In this document: positions 15,659 through 23,880 of the stretch, piece after piece | Layout of the letters: each line of letters begins with the position of its first letter | Numbering within the stretch: the first letter of the stretch is position 1 | Source: Sideroxydans sp. | GTDB taxonomy: Bacteria > Pseudomonadota > Gammaproteobacteria > Burkholderiales > Gallionellaceae | Assembly: GCA_013140695.1 (NCBI GenBank) | Contig: JABFSI010000057.1 | Span: 1 to 34,051 of the forward strand | Length of the DNA: 34,051 bases | Direction: 5' to 3' | Made by a program: the position numbers and the translations under genes | Notes under the pieces: generated by a model | Seen by the model: the letters and a program-made list of their open reading frames with translations, nothing else | What the model was told of the DNA's origin: nothing | Databases searched by the model: none

Positions 15659-16905
15659 GTTTAGTCACACCCCTGTCAGTTTCGTCATTCCCGCCCTTCG
15701 ACAAGCTCAGGATAAACTGGCTTACAGCCAAGCGGGAATCCAGTTCTTTAAAACAAAAGGCATTTTTATATGGATGGATTCCCGCTTTCGCGGGAATGAC
15801 GGCTCTTTTTGTCGGAGTGTTATCGCTTTCAGGTTGCGGCAAAGAGCCCATCTATCAAGAACAGGGCTATGTGTTCGGCACACTGGTCGAAGTCACCGTG
15901 CATGGCGTGGAAGAAACGCGCGCCAAACAGGGCATCGCCGATGTGATGCACGAGTTCCAGCGTCTGCATGACTTGCTGCACGCGTGGAAACCCTCCGAGT
16001 TGAGCTCACTGAACACCGCCATCGCGCAAGGCAAACACCAAACGGTCTCCCCCGAATTGGCTGCGATGTTGCAAGACGCAGCGCGACTCTCTGCACAGTC
16101 AGAAGGGCTGTTCAACCCGACCATCGGAGGACTCATCCAGATTTGGGGATTCCAAGCAGATGACTTCAAGGCCGTGCTTCCCGATGAGAAGAAAATCACT
16201 GCGCTGGTGAAGGCGAATCCTCAGATGAGTGATTTGGCTTTTCTCCCCTCGCCCCCTAGGGGAGAGGGGCGGGGGGAGAGGGAACTCGTTGCCAATACTG
16301 CCCTCTCCCCTAACCCCTCTCCCGCCAGCGGGAGAGGGGAATCAGTTAGCAGCCGCAACCCCGCCGTGAAGCTCGATCTCGGCGGCTACGCCAAAGGCTA
16401 TGCGCTCGACCGTGCCGCCGCTATCCTCAAGCAACAGGGCATCAATAACGCGCTCATCAATATCGGCGGCAATGTGCTGGCACTCGGCTCACATGGCAAA
16501 CGCCCGTGGCGCGTGGGCATCCAACATCCACGCAAGCCCGGTGCATTGGCGACATTGGAATTGCGCGATGGCGAGGCAGTCGGCACCTCGGGCGATTATC
16601 AGCGCTACTTCGAGGTGGAGGGGAAACGCTATTGCCACCTCATCGATCCGCGTAACGGACAGCCCGTTCAAGGCGTGCAGGCGGTCACCATCATCACGCA
16701 GGGTGAACATGCCGGGTTGTTGTCCGATGCTTCTTCAAAGCCTTTGTTCATCGCTGGGATGGCGAATTGGCGTGCGGCGGCTGAAAAAATGCACATTGAA
16801 AACGCGCTGCTGATTGATGCGCAAGGCGTGGTTCACCTTACACCCGTCATGCAGAAGCGGCTAGAATTCGTCGACAATAAAACCGTTAGGAGCGTTGCGC
16901 CATGA
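15655..16905 (+). CDS. apbE: FAD:protein FMN transferase (ApbE lipoprotein) carrying two repeat insertions
   Basis: ApbE proteins move FMN from FAD to Thr residues of exported proteins such as Rnq/Nqr subunits, in the periplasm. Family features are GTLVEVTVHG, EFQRLHDLLHAWKPSELSSLN, KLDLGGYAKGYALD, NIGGNVLALG, GTSGDYQRYFEVEGKRYCHL, IDPRNGQPV and LLSDASSKPLFIAG. The lipobox LSGC follows a hydrophobic stretch. With the start at 15655 (ATGA overlap with gshA) the protein has 416 aa and the lipidated Cys at 61, because a repeat (15683–15801) has been read into the n-region. An ATG at 15796, inside the repeat, would give 369 aa with a very short uncharged signal. A second, different repeat adds about 33 residues (SPPRGEGRGE...SPASGRGE) before KLDLGG. 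Without the insertions the length would be typical of the family. It is cotranscribed with gshA and the next gene (ATGA overlap at 16902). Confidence 0.87.
   Translation: MSLVTPLSVSSFPPFDKLRINWLTAKRESSSLKQKAFLYGWIPAFAGMTALFVGVLSLSGCGKEPIYQEQGYVFGTLVEVTVHGVEETRAKQGIADVMHEFQRLHDLLHAWKPSELSSLNTAIAQGKHQTVSPELAAMLQDAARLSAQSEGLFNPTIGGLIQIWGFQADDFKAVLPDEKKITALVKANPQMSDLAFLPSPPRGEGRGERELVANTALSPNPSPASGRGESVSSRNPAVKLDLGGYAKGYALDRAAAILKQQGINNALINIGGNVLALGSHGKRPWRVGIQHPRKPGALATLELRDGEAVGTSGDYQRYFEVEGKRYCHLIDPRNGQPVQGVQAVTIITQGEHAGLLSDASSKPLFIAGMANWRAAAEKMHIENALLIDAQGVVHLTPVMQKRLEFVDNKTVRSVAP
15683..15801. repeat. Dispersed CGTCATTCCCGC element read through as part of apbE
   Basis: It starts CGTCATTCCCGC and ends GCGGGAATGACG in inverted orientation, with an inner AGCGGGAATCCAG and GGATTCCCGCTTTCGCGGG hairpin. 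The left part contains CCCTTCGACAAGCTCAGG, itself a common repeat sequence type. It is open in the apbE frame and encodes WIPAFAGMT at its right end. Confidence 0.8.
16242..16341. repeat. GC-rich inverted-repeat element inserted in apbE
   Basis: Two imperfect hairpins, TCTCCCCTCG...AGGGGAGAGG on the left and CCTCTCCCGCCAGCGGGAGAGG on the right (given here by ends only), flank an AT-richer centre. It is read in frame as SPPRGEGRGE...LSPNPSPASGRGE. This is a known kind of dispersed repeat in proteobacterial genomes, unrelated to the CGTCATTCCCGC family. Confidence 0.8.
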
Positions 16906-17102
16906 GCACAGATGAGCCGTTGCAAAAAAATATTCAGCGTGCGGTGGGCATCAGCGCGCTACGAAAAATACGCACGTTAGTGGATGCCGAAGAGGCAAAC
17001 GATGCCTTTAAGGCAAGGGCTTTGCGCTGGTTATTGGGGTATGGCATGTTGTTGATGCTGGGCGTGGCGTTGCTACTCGCTAAATTTTTAGGAGTGTTCT
17101 GA
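16902..17102 (+). CDS. Small one-TM membrane protein in the gshA–PTS operon
   Basis: A 66-aa protein with a charged N-terminal half (residues 1–42) and one hydrophobic helix (about 43–63, WLLGYGMLLMLGVALLLAKF). Its ATG overlaps the apbE stop (ATGA), and its TGA shares one base with the ATG of the EIIA gene (TGATG). That packing makes it a real gene. The family was not recognised and no function is proposed; it may be a small membrane partner of ApbE or of the PTS proteins, but this is only positional. Confidence 0.72.
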   Translation: MSTDEPLQKNIQRAVGISALRKIRTLVDAEEANDAFKARALRWLLGYGMLLMLGVALLLAKFLGVF

Positions 17103-17494
17103 TGGCCGGAATTTTGGTGGTCGCACATAACAATTTGGGCGAGAGCTTGGCAGATTGTGTGAAGCATGTGTTGGGCGAAATACCGCCGTATTTGAAAGTG
17201 TTGTCGGTGTATGCCGACGATGATCCGCAACAAAAATTAGCCGAAGGCCATGCGCTTATTCAGTCGCTGAATAAAGGTAAGGGCGTGCTCATTTTGGCGG
17301 ATATTTATGGCGCCACGCCAAGCAATGTGGCGCGTCAATTATGCGTGTCCGAGCACATTATGGGTGTGGCAGGAGTGAACTTGCCGATGCTATTACGCGT
17401 GGTGTGTCACCCCAATATAAGCATGCCAGAACTGGCGGACATCGCCCTTAATGGCGGTCGTGAGTGCATCGTCGCCATGCACACAGAAGATTAG
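17102..17494 (+). CDS. PTS EIIA component, mannose/fructose type
   Basis: A 130-aa cytosolic protein of the EIIA-Man family. The N-terminus ILVVAHNNLGESL carries the phosphorylatable His9, and ADIYGATPSNVARQL is the conserved following motif. It accepts phosphate from HPr. No EIIB, EIIC or EIID gene is nearby, so it probably has a regulatory rather than a sugar-uptake role, as is usual for the EIIA-HPr-EI set in betaproteobacteria. ptsH starts 8 bp after its stop. Confidence 0.93.
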   Translation: MAGILVVAHNNLGESLADCVKHVLGEIPPYLKVLSVYADDDPQQKLAEGHALIQSLNKGKGVLILADIYGATPSNVARQLCVSEHIMGVAGVNLPMLLRVVCHPNISMPELADIALNGGRECIVAMHTED

Positions 17495-17502
17495 GATTAA
17501 GC

Positions 17503-17772
17503 ATGCAAAACCAAGACGCACTCATCATTAATAAACTGGGCTTGCACGCACGTGCATCCGCCAAGCTGACGCAACTTGCCACGCAGTTTCCGTGTGAAGT
17601 GTGGTTGTCGCGCAATAACAAACGCATCAACGCGAAAAGCATCATGGGAGTGATGATGCTGGCCGCTGCGAAAGGTTCAACAATTAGCATCGAAACCAAC
17701 GGTGAGCGTGAAGCAGAAGCAATGGCGGCTTTGCTTGCACTTATCAATGATTTTTTTGGAGAGGGCGAATGA
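17503..17772 (+). CDS. ptsH: Phosphocarrier protein HPr
   Basis: An 89-aa HPr. LGLHARASAKL carries the active His15, and NAKSIMGVMML carries Ser46, the site that HPr kinase/phosphorylase uses in species that have it. It takes phosphate from EI and gives it to EIIA. The start at 17503 gives the normal HPr length with His15; an open frame back to 17464 would overlap the EIIA gene. Its stop overlaps the ptsI start (ATGA). Confidence 0.95.
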   Translation: MQNQDALIINKLGLHARASAKLTQLATQFPCEVWLSRNNKRINAKSIMGVMMLAAAKGSTISIETNGEREAEAMAALLALINDFFGEGE

Positions 17773-19496
17773 CCTTTACCCTGCATGGACTCCCTGTTTC
17801 CAGTGGCATCGCCATTGGGCATGCGCATTTGGTGTCGCACACTTCATTAGAAGTGGTGCATTACGTTTTAACCAAAGCGCTGGTTGGTGAAGAAGTGCTG
17901 CGTTTAGATGCTGCCTTGCTCACCACGCGCGATGAATTAAGTGCGTTACGCGAGTACCGTCCGCAACAAGCTGCCGCCGAGTTTGATGCCTTCCTTGATT
18001 TGCATTTGATGATATTGGGCGATGACCACATTAGTCATGCCGCGCGTGAAATGATTCGTACCGAGCATTGCAATGCGGAGTGGGCGCTGAAGACGCAAAT
18101 GGATGCCCTCGTTGCGCAATTTGAAGCGTTCGATGATGCCTATTTACGCGAACGCAAGACGGATGTGATTCAAGTAGTCGAGCGTATTCTTAAAGTTTTG
18201 AGTGGACATCCCAGCCATGTCGCACCCACACCGCAGCACGATAGCGAAATGATTTTGGTGGCGCATGATGTGAGTCCCGCCGATTTGATTCAGCTCAAAC
18301 CGCATCAGTTTTGCGCCATTTTGACCGACTTGGGCGGTGCCACTTCGCACACTTCCATTGTGGCGCGCGGCTTAAACATTCCTTGCGTCGTCGGCTTGCA
18401 TCATGCGCGCGACCTGATCAAGGACCGCGATATGCTCATTGTGGATGGCGAGCAAGGTGTGGTCATCGTCAATCCCGACAAGAACCTGCTGGCGGAATAC
18501 AAGCTGCGTCAAAGCCAATTTGTGTTGGAGCGGCAGAAGTTGAAACGTCTGCGCACCGCACGCGCGACGACCTTGGATGGCACGCGAATCGAACTGCATG
18601 CCAACATCGAGCTACCCACCGATTTGGTGCAGGTGATGGAAAACGGTGCGGCGGGTGTTGGCTTGTTTCGTAGCGAATTTCTTTTTCTCAACCGCGAAAA
18701 TCTGCCCGATGAAGAAGAGCAATTCATCGCTTATCGCACCGTGTTGGAAGGTATGGGCGACATGCCCGTCACGATTCGCACTTACGACTTGGGCGCGGAT
18801 AAGCAGCTTAAAGGGGTGACGCGGGTGGCCAGCAATCCTGCTTTGGGATTGCGTGCGATTCGCTTGTGTTTAGCCGAGCCGCAACTCTTTCGCACCCAAT
18901 TGCGCGCACTGTTGAGAGCCTCAGTGCATGGCAATCTAAAAATTTTGGTGCCTATGTTGTCGGGCGCTTCAGAAATTTTGCAGACCCTGCAAATTATTGA
19001 CAGTGTTAAGCAAGAGCTCGCAGTACAAGGGCTGGCATACAAAGCGGAGGTGCCGATTGGCGGCATGATTGAAATACCCGCAGCGGCCTTGGCGCTCAAT
19101 GTATTTATTAAAAAGTTAGATTTTCTGTCGATTGGCACTAACGACTTAATTCAATACACCTTGGCCATCGACCGCACCGATGAAGAGGTGGCGCATTTAT
19201 ACGACCCACTGCACCCTGCTATTTTGCAGCTATTGGCGCATGTGATTGGCAGCGCAAATAAAGCCAACGTGCCAGTGTCGGTATGTGGAGAAATGGCCGG
19301 CGAAATAGCCTACACCCGGCTATTGTTAGGCATGGGCTTGCGTCAATTTTCCATGCATCCCGTGCAATTATTGGCCGCCAAACAGCGCGTGTTGACCACC
19401 AACTTGCCCGATATTGCGCAACTGACGCAAAAGCTTTTACGTGCAGATGACCCGATAAAAATCAATGAACTGTTAGCTAAATTGAACGCACTGTAG
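17769..19496 (+). CDS. ptsI: Phosphoenolpyruvate–protein phosphotransferase (EI)
   Basis: A 575-aa EI, normal for the family. It autophosphorylates with PEP and passes phosphate to HPr. The swivelling domain motif GGATSHTSIVARG carries the active His194. The PEP-binding barrel shows GVGLFRSEFLFLNR, IRTYDLGADKQL, IPAAALALNVFIKKLDFLSIGTNDLIQYTLAIDR (motif core IGTNDLIQY) and the catalytic Cys in VSVCGEMAGE. A GGAGAGGG site lies just upstream, inside ptsH. It is the last gene of the operon; no clear terminator hairpin was seen in the 40 bp before the convergent gene. Confidence 0.96.
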   Translation: MTFTLHGLPVSSGIAIGHAHLVSHTSLEVVHYVLTKALVGEEVLRLDAALLTTRDELSALREYRPQQAAAEFDAFLDLHLMILGDDHISHAAREMIRTEHCNAEWALKTQMDALVAQFEAFDDAYLRERKTDVIQVVERILKVLSGHPSHVAPTPQHDSEMILVAHDVSPADLIQLKPHQFCAILTDLGGATSHTSIVARGLNIPCVVGLHHARDLIKDRDMLIVDGEQGVVIVNPDKNLLAEYKLRQSQFVLERQKLKRLRTARATTLDGTRIELHANIELPTDLVQVMENGAAGVGLFRSEFLFLNRENLPDEEEQFIAYRTVLEGMGDMPVTIRTYDLGADKQLKGVTRVASNPALGLRAIRLCLAEPQLFRTQLRALLRASVHGNLKILVPMLSGASEILQTLQIIDSVKQELAVQGLAYKAEVPIGGMIEIPAAALALNVFIKKLDFLSIGTNDLIQYTLAIDRTDEEVAHLYDPLHPAILQLLAHVIGSANKANVPVSVCGEMAGEIAYTRLLLGMGLRQFSMHPVQLLAAKQRVLTTNLPDIAQLTQKLLRADDPIKINELLAKLNAL

Positions 19497-19536
19497 CCTC
19501 AGATTTTTAATCTTCCTCGCGGCAAGCAAGCGCAAC

Positions 19537-20019
19537 TTAACCGCAAGAACTTTCAGACGCATTCTCAACAATCGCGGCATCTTGTTTTATTTCTGGCTCG
19601 GGGGTGTGATGGAATGCGAAATATTTTTCGGCCACACCGCCCACAATCGCGGCGGGTAAAAACGCCCATAGCTCCCAATTGGGCGTAGCAATCAAGGCCA
19701 CTGCGGGCCCAGGGCAGTAACCGCTGATTCCCCATCCCACCCCAAACAGCGCCGCACCCACTATCAAAGGGCGATCAATTTGCACATCTTTGGTAATGAC
19801 AAACTGCTCGGCGAGGAGCGGCTTGTGCAATTTCAAAATAAAGCGAAAAGTGATGAGGGTGACGCACACTGCACCACCCAATACAAACAGCAAGCTCGCA
19901 TCCCATGTACCTGCGACATCTAGAAAACCTAGCACTTTTTCGGGGTGTGTCATGCCCGCCAAAGCGAGACCAAAACCAAACACCATGCCCGCCAGCGCAC
20001 TTGCGATATTTCGTTTCAT
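19537..20019 (-). CDS. YeeE/YedE-family transporter subunit, C-terminal half
   Basis: A 160-aa membrane protein with about four helices. FGFGLALAGMTHPEKVLGFLD and GVGWGISGYCPGPA (conserved Cys) are typical of the DUF6691/YeeE-YedE second half. Full-length family members import thiosulfate or related sulfur species; here the protein is split in two, a common form in proteobacteria, often near sulfur-metabolism genes. The start at 20019 (MKRNIASALAG) overlaps the stop of the upstream gene by 4 bp (ATGA), so the two are translated together. The frame is open back to 20127 but that stretch overlaps the partner gene. Confidence 0.88.
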   Translation of the reverse strand: MKRNIASALAGMVFGFGLALAGMTHPEKVLGFLDVAGTWDASLLFVLGGAVCVTLITFRFILKLHKPLLAEQFVITKDVQIDRPLIVGAALFGVGWGISGYCPGPAVALIATPNWELWAFLPAAIVGGVAEKYFAFHHTPEPEIKQDAAIVENASESSCG

Positions 20020-20447
20020 GACAGCACTCCAAAAATATGCCGCACCATAAACGTGGTGACAATGGCAACCGACAAAAAGATAACCGTAGCCACTAACGAG
20101 CGTAAAGACAGTCGCCCTAGTCCGCATACGCCGTGACCGCTGGTACAGCCGTTACCCAGCGAAGTGCCATAACCCACCAGCAGACCAGAGAGAATAAGCA
20201 ACCAGGCAGGGAAGTGTTCGCGCGCCACAGGCGCATCATTAAACATGCCGTAGTACAGCGCTGCGCCCGCTACCACGCCGATTAAAAAGAGAACGCGCCA
20301 CAGTGCATCGCCTGGCTTGGCGAAAAAAGAACGCCACAAAATGCCGCTGATGCCTGCTAGTCGACCATTGAGCCACAGTAGTAACGAGGCCGCTGTACCG
20401 ATAAGAATCCCGCCGATAAGAGCGGGTAAGAATGAGGTGAGGGTCAT
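20016..20447 (-). CDS. YeeE/YedE-family transporter subunit, N-terminal half
   Basis: A 143-aa protein with about four membrane helices. The signature GNGCTSGHGVCGLGRLS, with conserved cysteines, is the classical YeeE/YedE pore motif. With the next gene it probably makes one sulfur-compound channel in the inner membrane. It diverges from rpe; the 227 bp between them hold the promoters for both. The start at 20447 has a GAGGTGAG-like sequence downstream in the complement and no strong Shine–Dalgarno; the hydrophobic N-terminus fits the family. Confidence 0.9.
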   Translation of the reverse strand: MTLTSFLPALIGGILIGTAASLLLWLNGRLAGISGILWRSFFAKPGDALWRVLFLIGVVAGAALYYGMFNDAPVAREHFPAWLLILSGLLVGYGTSLGNGCTSGHGVCGLGRLSLRSLVATVIFLSVAIVTTFMVRHIFGVLS

Positions 20448-20619
20448 AAAAATAGGCGGCCAAGTGAAATGAGAGACGCATGTTAGAAGCGAAGGTTTTT
20501 CTCATCAAGTTATTTGTGGCTATTTGCTTATACCTATTTTTATTAACCATTAAGGAATTGGGCGTGTTCTGTTCTCGGGTCGGTGCAGAGTCGAGTGCGA
20601 TAAAGCGAAGAGTATCGGG

Positions 20620-20625
20620 TAGAAT
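20620..20625 (+). promoter_or_regulatory. Candidate -10 element for rpe
   Basis: TAGAAT within GGGTAGAATGTGCG, 49 bp before the rpe ATG. No convincing -35 hexamer is present at the expected distance. The region 20448–20674 otherwise shows no conserved structure and one weak 61-codon open frame that was rejected. Confidence 0.35.
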
Positions 20626-20674
20626 GTGCGTTCTAAATTTTCGTCCCTTTCAACTTAAAAATTAAGGATTAATC

Positions 20675-21364
20675 ATGACCTATCAAATTGCCCCTTCGAT
20701 TCTCTCCGCTAACTTTGCACGCTTGGGCGAAGAAGTCGACAACGTTCTCGCTTCCGGTGCGGACATCGTTCACTTCGACGTGATGGACAACCACTACGTG
20801 CCTAACCTGACCATCGGCCCTCTGGTTTGCGAAGCACTGCGCAAGCATGGCGTGACAGCAGACATCGACGTTCACCTGATGGTGAAGCCTGTTGATCGCA
20901 TCATCCCTGACTTCGCCAAAGCAGGCGCGACCTACATCACGTTCCACCCAGAAGCTTCCGAACACATCGACCGCACCATCGGCCTCATCAAAGAGCTGGG
21001 TTGCAAAGCCGGTCTGGTATTCAACCCAGCGACACCACTCGACATCCTTGAGTACACATTGCCTAAGTTGGACATGGTGCTGTTGATGTCTGTGAACCCC
21101 GGTTTCGGCGGTCAGAAGTTCATCCCTCACGTACTGGACAAAGCACGCCAAGTGCGCAAGATGATCGACGCGGGCGGCTACAAGTGCCGTTTGGAGATCG
21201 ACGGTGGCGTTGGCCCAGCGAACATCAAAGAAGTGGCTGAAGCAGGTGTGGATACTTTCGTGGCAGGCTCTGCAGTGTTCGGCAAGAAGAACGCTGCTGA
21301 CAAGAACCACTACAACACCATCATCGCTGAGATGCGTGCGGAGTTGGCGAAGGTCGGCAAGTAA
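20675..21364 (+). CDS. rpe: Ribulose-phosphate 3-epimerase
   Basis: A 229-aa TIM-barrel epimerase that interconverts ribulose 5-phosphate and xylulose 5-phosphate. Metal and catalytic residues are His33 and Asp35 ([18 protein letters not shown]), His67 (DVHLMVKP) and Asp176 (LEIDGGVG). [13 protein letters not shown] is the flexible loop motif. A TAAGGATTAATC site precedes the ATG. It leads the rpe-gph-trp cluster. The codon use is more GC-rich and regular than in the lipoprotein locus, fitting a well-expressed core gene. Confidence 0.97.
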   Translation: MTYQIAPSILSANFARLGEEVDNVLASGADIVHFDVMDNHYVPNLTIGPLVCEALRKHGVTADIDVHLMVKPVDRIIPDFAKAGATYITFHPEASEHIDRTIGLIKELGCKAGLVFNPATPLDILEYTLPKLDMVLLMSVNPGFGGQKFIPHVLDKARQVRKMIDAGGYKCRLEIDGGVGPANIKEVAEAGVDTFVAGSAVFGKKNAADKNHYNTIIAEMRAELAKVGK

Positions 21365-21372
21365 TTTAACGC

Positions 21373-21543
21373 CGTCATTCCCGCGCTGCGTGTGTTGTTG
21401 GGGCTTTAGCCCCGTACAACCACGGCGTACCCCTTGCGGGTGAAAGCGGGAATCAAGCGTTGTTATCGAAAAGGCAGTTGGTTTTTGTTCTTGCTTCGCA
21501 AGATTATTTATTTGACTGGATTCCCGCTTTCGCGGGAATGACG
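21373..21543. repeat. Dispersed CGTCATTCCCGC element between rpe and gph
   Basis: Begins CGTCATTCCCGC and ends GCGGGAATGACG. It is longer than the others (171 bp) because of extra DNA containing the hairpin GGGGCTTTAGCCCC. A small CTTGCTTCGCAAG hairpin lies inside, followed by TGACTGGATTCCCGC. It fills nearly the whole rpe–gph spacer. Confidence 0.8.
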
Positions 21544-21562
21544 AAAAGTTTAGAGGTGTTTA

Positions 21563-22249
21563 ATGACGTTCAAAAACTTCCCGCTCTCTGTTTCCGCCAT
21601 TGTCATTGACCTCGACGGAACACTGCTGCATACCGCGCCAGAGTTGGCGGAATCGGCGAATCGCATGTTGCGTGACATGGGCCGTCCTGCCGTGTCGCAA
21701 GACCTGCTGATGAGCTACATCGGGAATGGCATCCACTGGTTGGTGAAGCGTGCGCTCACGGGCGACATGCATGCCGAGCCGGATTCGGCTTTATTCGACA
21801 CAGCATTGCCCATCTTCGAGAAGCATTACACCGAGCTGTTGTTGCAGAGCAAACCATTCCCCAACGTGATCGCGGGTTTGGATGCGATGAAGGCGGCGGG
21901 CTATCGCTTGGGTTGCATCACCAACAAGGTCGAGCGTTATACCAATCCGCTGCTCAAAGGCATCGGCATGGCGAAGTACTTCGACATCGTGCTGGCGGGC
22001 GACACCTTGCCTGAGAAGAAACCACACCCCATGCCTTTGTTGCACGCGGCGAAGTTCTTCGACTGTGCTATCGAGCAACTACTGTTGGTCGGTGATTCCC
22101 TCAGCGATGCACAAGCGGCACGTGCGGCAGGCTGTCCCATCATCTGCGTACCCTATGGTTACAACCACGGCGAACCTGTCGAGACGTTGAATGTAGATGC
22201 GGTCATTCCCGATCTGACCGGTGTGTTGCCACTCATCAAACGAGCATAA
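21563..22249 (+). CDS. gph: Phosphoglycolate phosphatase
   Basis: A 228-aa HAD-superfamily hydrolase. Motif I is VIDLDGTLLHTAPEL (Asp16 nucleophile, Asp18), motif II includes CITNKVERYT, and motif IV is LLVGDSLSDAQAARAAG. It removes phosphate from 2-phosphoglycolate, which arises from DNA repair or from Rubisco oxygenation. The position between rpe and trpE is the normal betaproteobacterial arrangement. The start at 21563 has GAGGTGTTTA just upstream. Confidence 0.93.
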   Translation: MTFKNFPLSVSAIVIDLDGTLLHTAPELAESANRMLRDMGRPAVSQDLLMSYIGNGIHWLVKRALTGDMHAEPDSALFDTALPIFEKHYTELLLQSKPFPNVIAGLDAMKAAGYRLGCITNKVERYTNPLLKGIGMAKYFDIVLAGDTLPEKKPHPMPLLHAAKFFDCAIEQLLLVGDSLSDAQAARAAGCPIICVPYGYNHGEPVETLNVDAVIPDLTGVLPLIKRA

Positions 22250-22295
22250 ATATGAAATTGAATAACCTCCTATATTGGCGATGGTGATTTTGTAG

Positions 22296-22353
22296 GGTGG
22301 GCATTGTTGCCCACCATTCATAACAATCATCCGCGTGGGCACGCTATGCCCAC
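22296..22353. repeat. Paired GTGGGCA/TGCCCAC hairpins before trpE
   Basis: Two hairpins: GTGGGCA-N4-TGCCCAC (22297–22314) and GTGGGCA-N5-TGCCCAC (22335–22353). The whole looks like another dispersed intergenic repeat (GTAGGGTGGGCA type). No T-tract follows either stem, so it is not a clear terminator, and no leader peptide rich in Trp codons was seen. Confidence 0.6.
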
Positions 22354-22364
22354 TCAACAAATGC

Positions 22365-22370
22365 AGGAGG
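22365..22370 (+). promoter_or_regulatory. Ribosome binding site fixing the trpE start
   Basis: AGGAGG lies 6 bp before the ATG at 22377. The alternative upstream start at 22335 lies inside a hairpin repeat and has no such site. Confidence 0.8.
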
Positions 22371-22376
22371 TTTTTC

Positions 22377-23864
22377 ATGTTGCATCCCATCACCGAAGCA
22401 GAATTTCAAGCTTTAGCAAAACAAGGCTATAACCGCATCCCTTTGGTCGCAGAGTCTTTCGCCGACCTCGATACACCGCTCTCGCTCTACCTCAAACTCG
22501 CCAACAAACCATTCAGCTATCTGCTGGAATCGGTGCAAGGTGGCGAACGTTTTGGGCGTTATTCTTTTATCGGTTTGCCTGCCGAGACGCGCATCACCGT
22601 GCGCGGTAAGCAGGTCACACTGACCACGCCAAAGGGCGAGACCAAACAAGAAGTCGAGAATCCGCTGGATTACATCAGCGAGTATCAAGCGCAGTTCAAG
22701 GTCGCACCGCTGTCTGGTTTGCCACGTTTTACGGGTGGTCTGGCCGGCTATTTCGGTTACGACACCGTGCGCTACATCGAGCCCCGTCTGGCTAAGACGG
22801 TGAAGAAGGATGTCATCGGCACACCGGATATCTTGCTCATGCTCACCGAGCAACTGGCGGTGGTGGATAACCTCTCCGGCAAGCTCACCTTCATCGTATA
22901 TGCCGATCCAGCACAAGACGATGCTTATGCCATCGCGCGTGAACGTCTGCGTGAACTCATTGGCATGATGCGTCTGCCGGTGGAGATTCCTTACGCGCCG
23001 CCCTCGAAAGCGGTCGAAGCGAAGTCGGAGTTCGGCGAGGTCGCATTCAAAGCGGCGGTGGAAAAGTCCAAGCACTACATCTTCGACGGCGACATCATGC
23101 AGGTCGTGTTGTCGCAACGTATGTCGCAACCTTTCCCTGCATCGCCACTGTCGCTGTACCGTGCTTTGCGCAGCATCAATCCCTCGCCCTACATGTTCTA
23201 TTACGACATGGGCGACCATCACGTGGTCGGTTCATCACCCGAGATATTGGCCCGCCTCGAAGGCGACACCGTCACCGTGCGTCCTATCGCCGGCACCCGT
23301 CCACGCGGCAAGACAGCACAGCAGGATGTTGAGCTGGCCTCCGAGTTGTTGGCGGACCCGAAAGAGCTGGCAGAACACCTGATGCTCATCGATCTCGGTC
23401 GCAACGACATCGGTCGTGTGGCCGAGCGTGGCACAGTGCAACTCACCGACAAGATGGTCATCGAGCGTTACTCACACGTGATGCACATCGTCTCTAACGT
23501 CGAAGCGAAATTGAAGAGAGGCCTTGATGCGATGGACGTACTCAAAGCGACCTTCCCAGCAGGCACGGTCTCTGGTGCGGCCAAGGTGCGCGCAATGGAG
23601 ATCATCGACGAACTCGAACCTTCCAAGCGCGGCATCTACGCCGGTGCGGTCGGCTACCTCGGCTTCAACGGCGACATGGATGTCGCCATCGCATTACGCA
23701 CCGCCGTGGTGAAAGACAAGATGCTGTACGTGCAGGCGGGTGCGGGCATCGTTGCCGATTCCGTGCCGGACAGCGAATGGATGGAGACGCAGAACAAAGC
23801 GCGTGCTGTGTTGCGTGCAGCCGAGATGGTGCTGGATGGTTTAGACGCACAGGTTCATCGCTAG
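22377..23864 (+). CDS. trpE: Anthranilate synthase component I
   Basis: A 495-aa TrpE that makes anthranilate from chorismate with ammonia supplied by TrpG. The N-terminal [18 protein letters not shown] carries the LLES segment linked to tryptophan feedback inhibition. The chorismate-binding part shows [60 protein letters not shown] and [15 protein letters not shown]. The start is set by the strong AGGAGG upstream. A CPBP protease gene separates it from trpG by 758 bp. Confidence 0.96.
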   Translation: MLHPITEAEFQALAKQGYNRIPLVAESFADLDTPLSLYLKLANKPFSYLLESVQGGERFGRYSFIGLPAETRITVRGKQVTLTTPKGETKQEVENPLDYISEYQAQFKVAPLSGLPRFTGGLAGYFGYDTVRYIEPRLAKTVKKDVIGTPDILLMLTEQLAVVDNLSGKLTFIVYADPAQDDAYAIARERLRELIGMMRLPVEIPYAPPSKAVEAKSEFGEVAFKAAVEKSKHYIFDGDIMQVVLSQRMSQPFPASPLSLYRALRSINPSPYMFYYDMGDHHVVGSSPEILARLEGDTVTVRPIAGTRPRGKTAQQDVELASELLADPKELAEHLMLIDLGRNDIGRVAERGTVQLTDKMVIERYSHVMHIVSNVEAKLKRGLDAMDVLKATFPAGTVSGAAKVRAMEIIDELEPSKRGIYAGAVGYLGFNGDMDVAIALRTAVVKDKMLYVQAGAGIVADSVPDSEWMETQNKARAVLRAAEMVLDGLDAQVHR

Positions 23865-23880
23865 TCTGTAGGCTCTCGAC

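Noticed and set aside
20480-20665. 61-codon open frame before rpe
   Set aside because: It covers the likely rpe promoter and has a hydrophobic start but no ribosome site or recognisable ending.
20669-21310. Antisense open frame of 213 codons in rpe
   Set aside because: Rich in His/Val/Asp as expected for an antisense reading of a GC-biased gene; rpe is certain.
22335-22376. Upstream start for trpE
   Set aside because: It lies in a hairpin repeat with no ribosome site, whereas AGGAGG precedes the ATG at 22377.
22254-22376. Tryptophan attenuator before trpE
   Set aside because: The hairpins are repeats, lack a T-tract, and no Trp-rich leader peptide was seen.
22413-23222. Antisense open frame of 269 codons in trpE
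   Set aside because: Arg/His-rich shadow of a well-identified gene.
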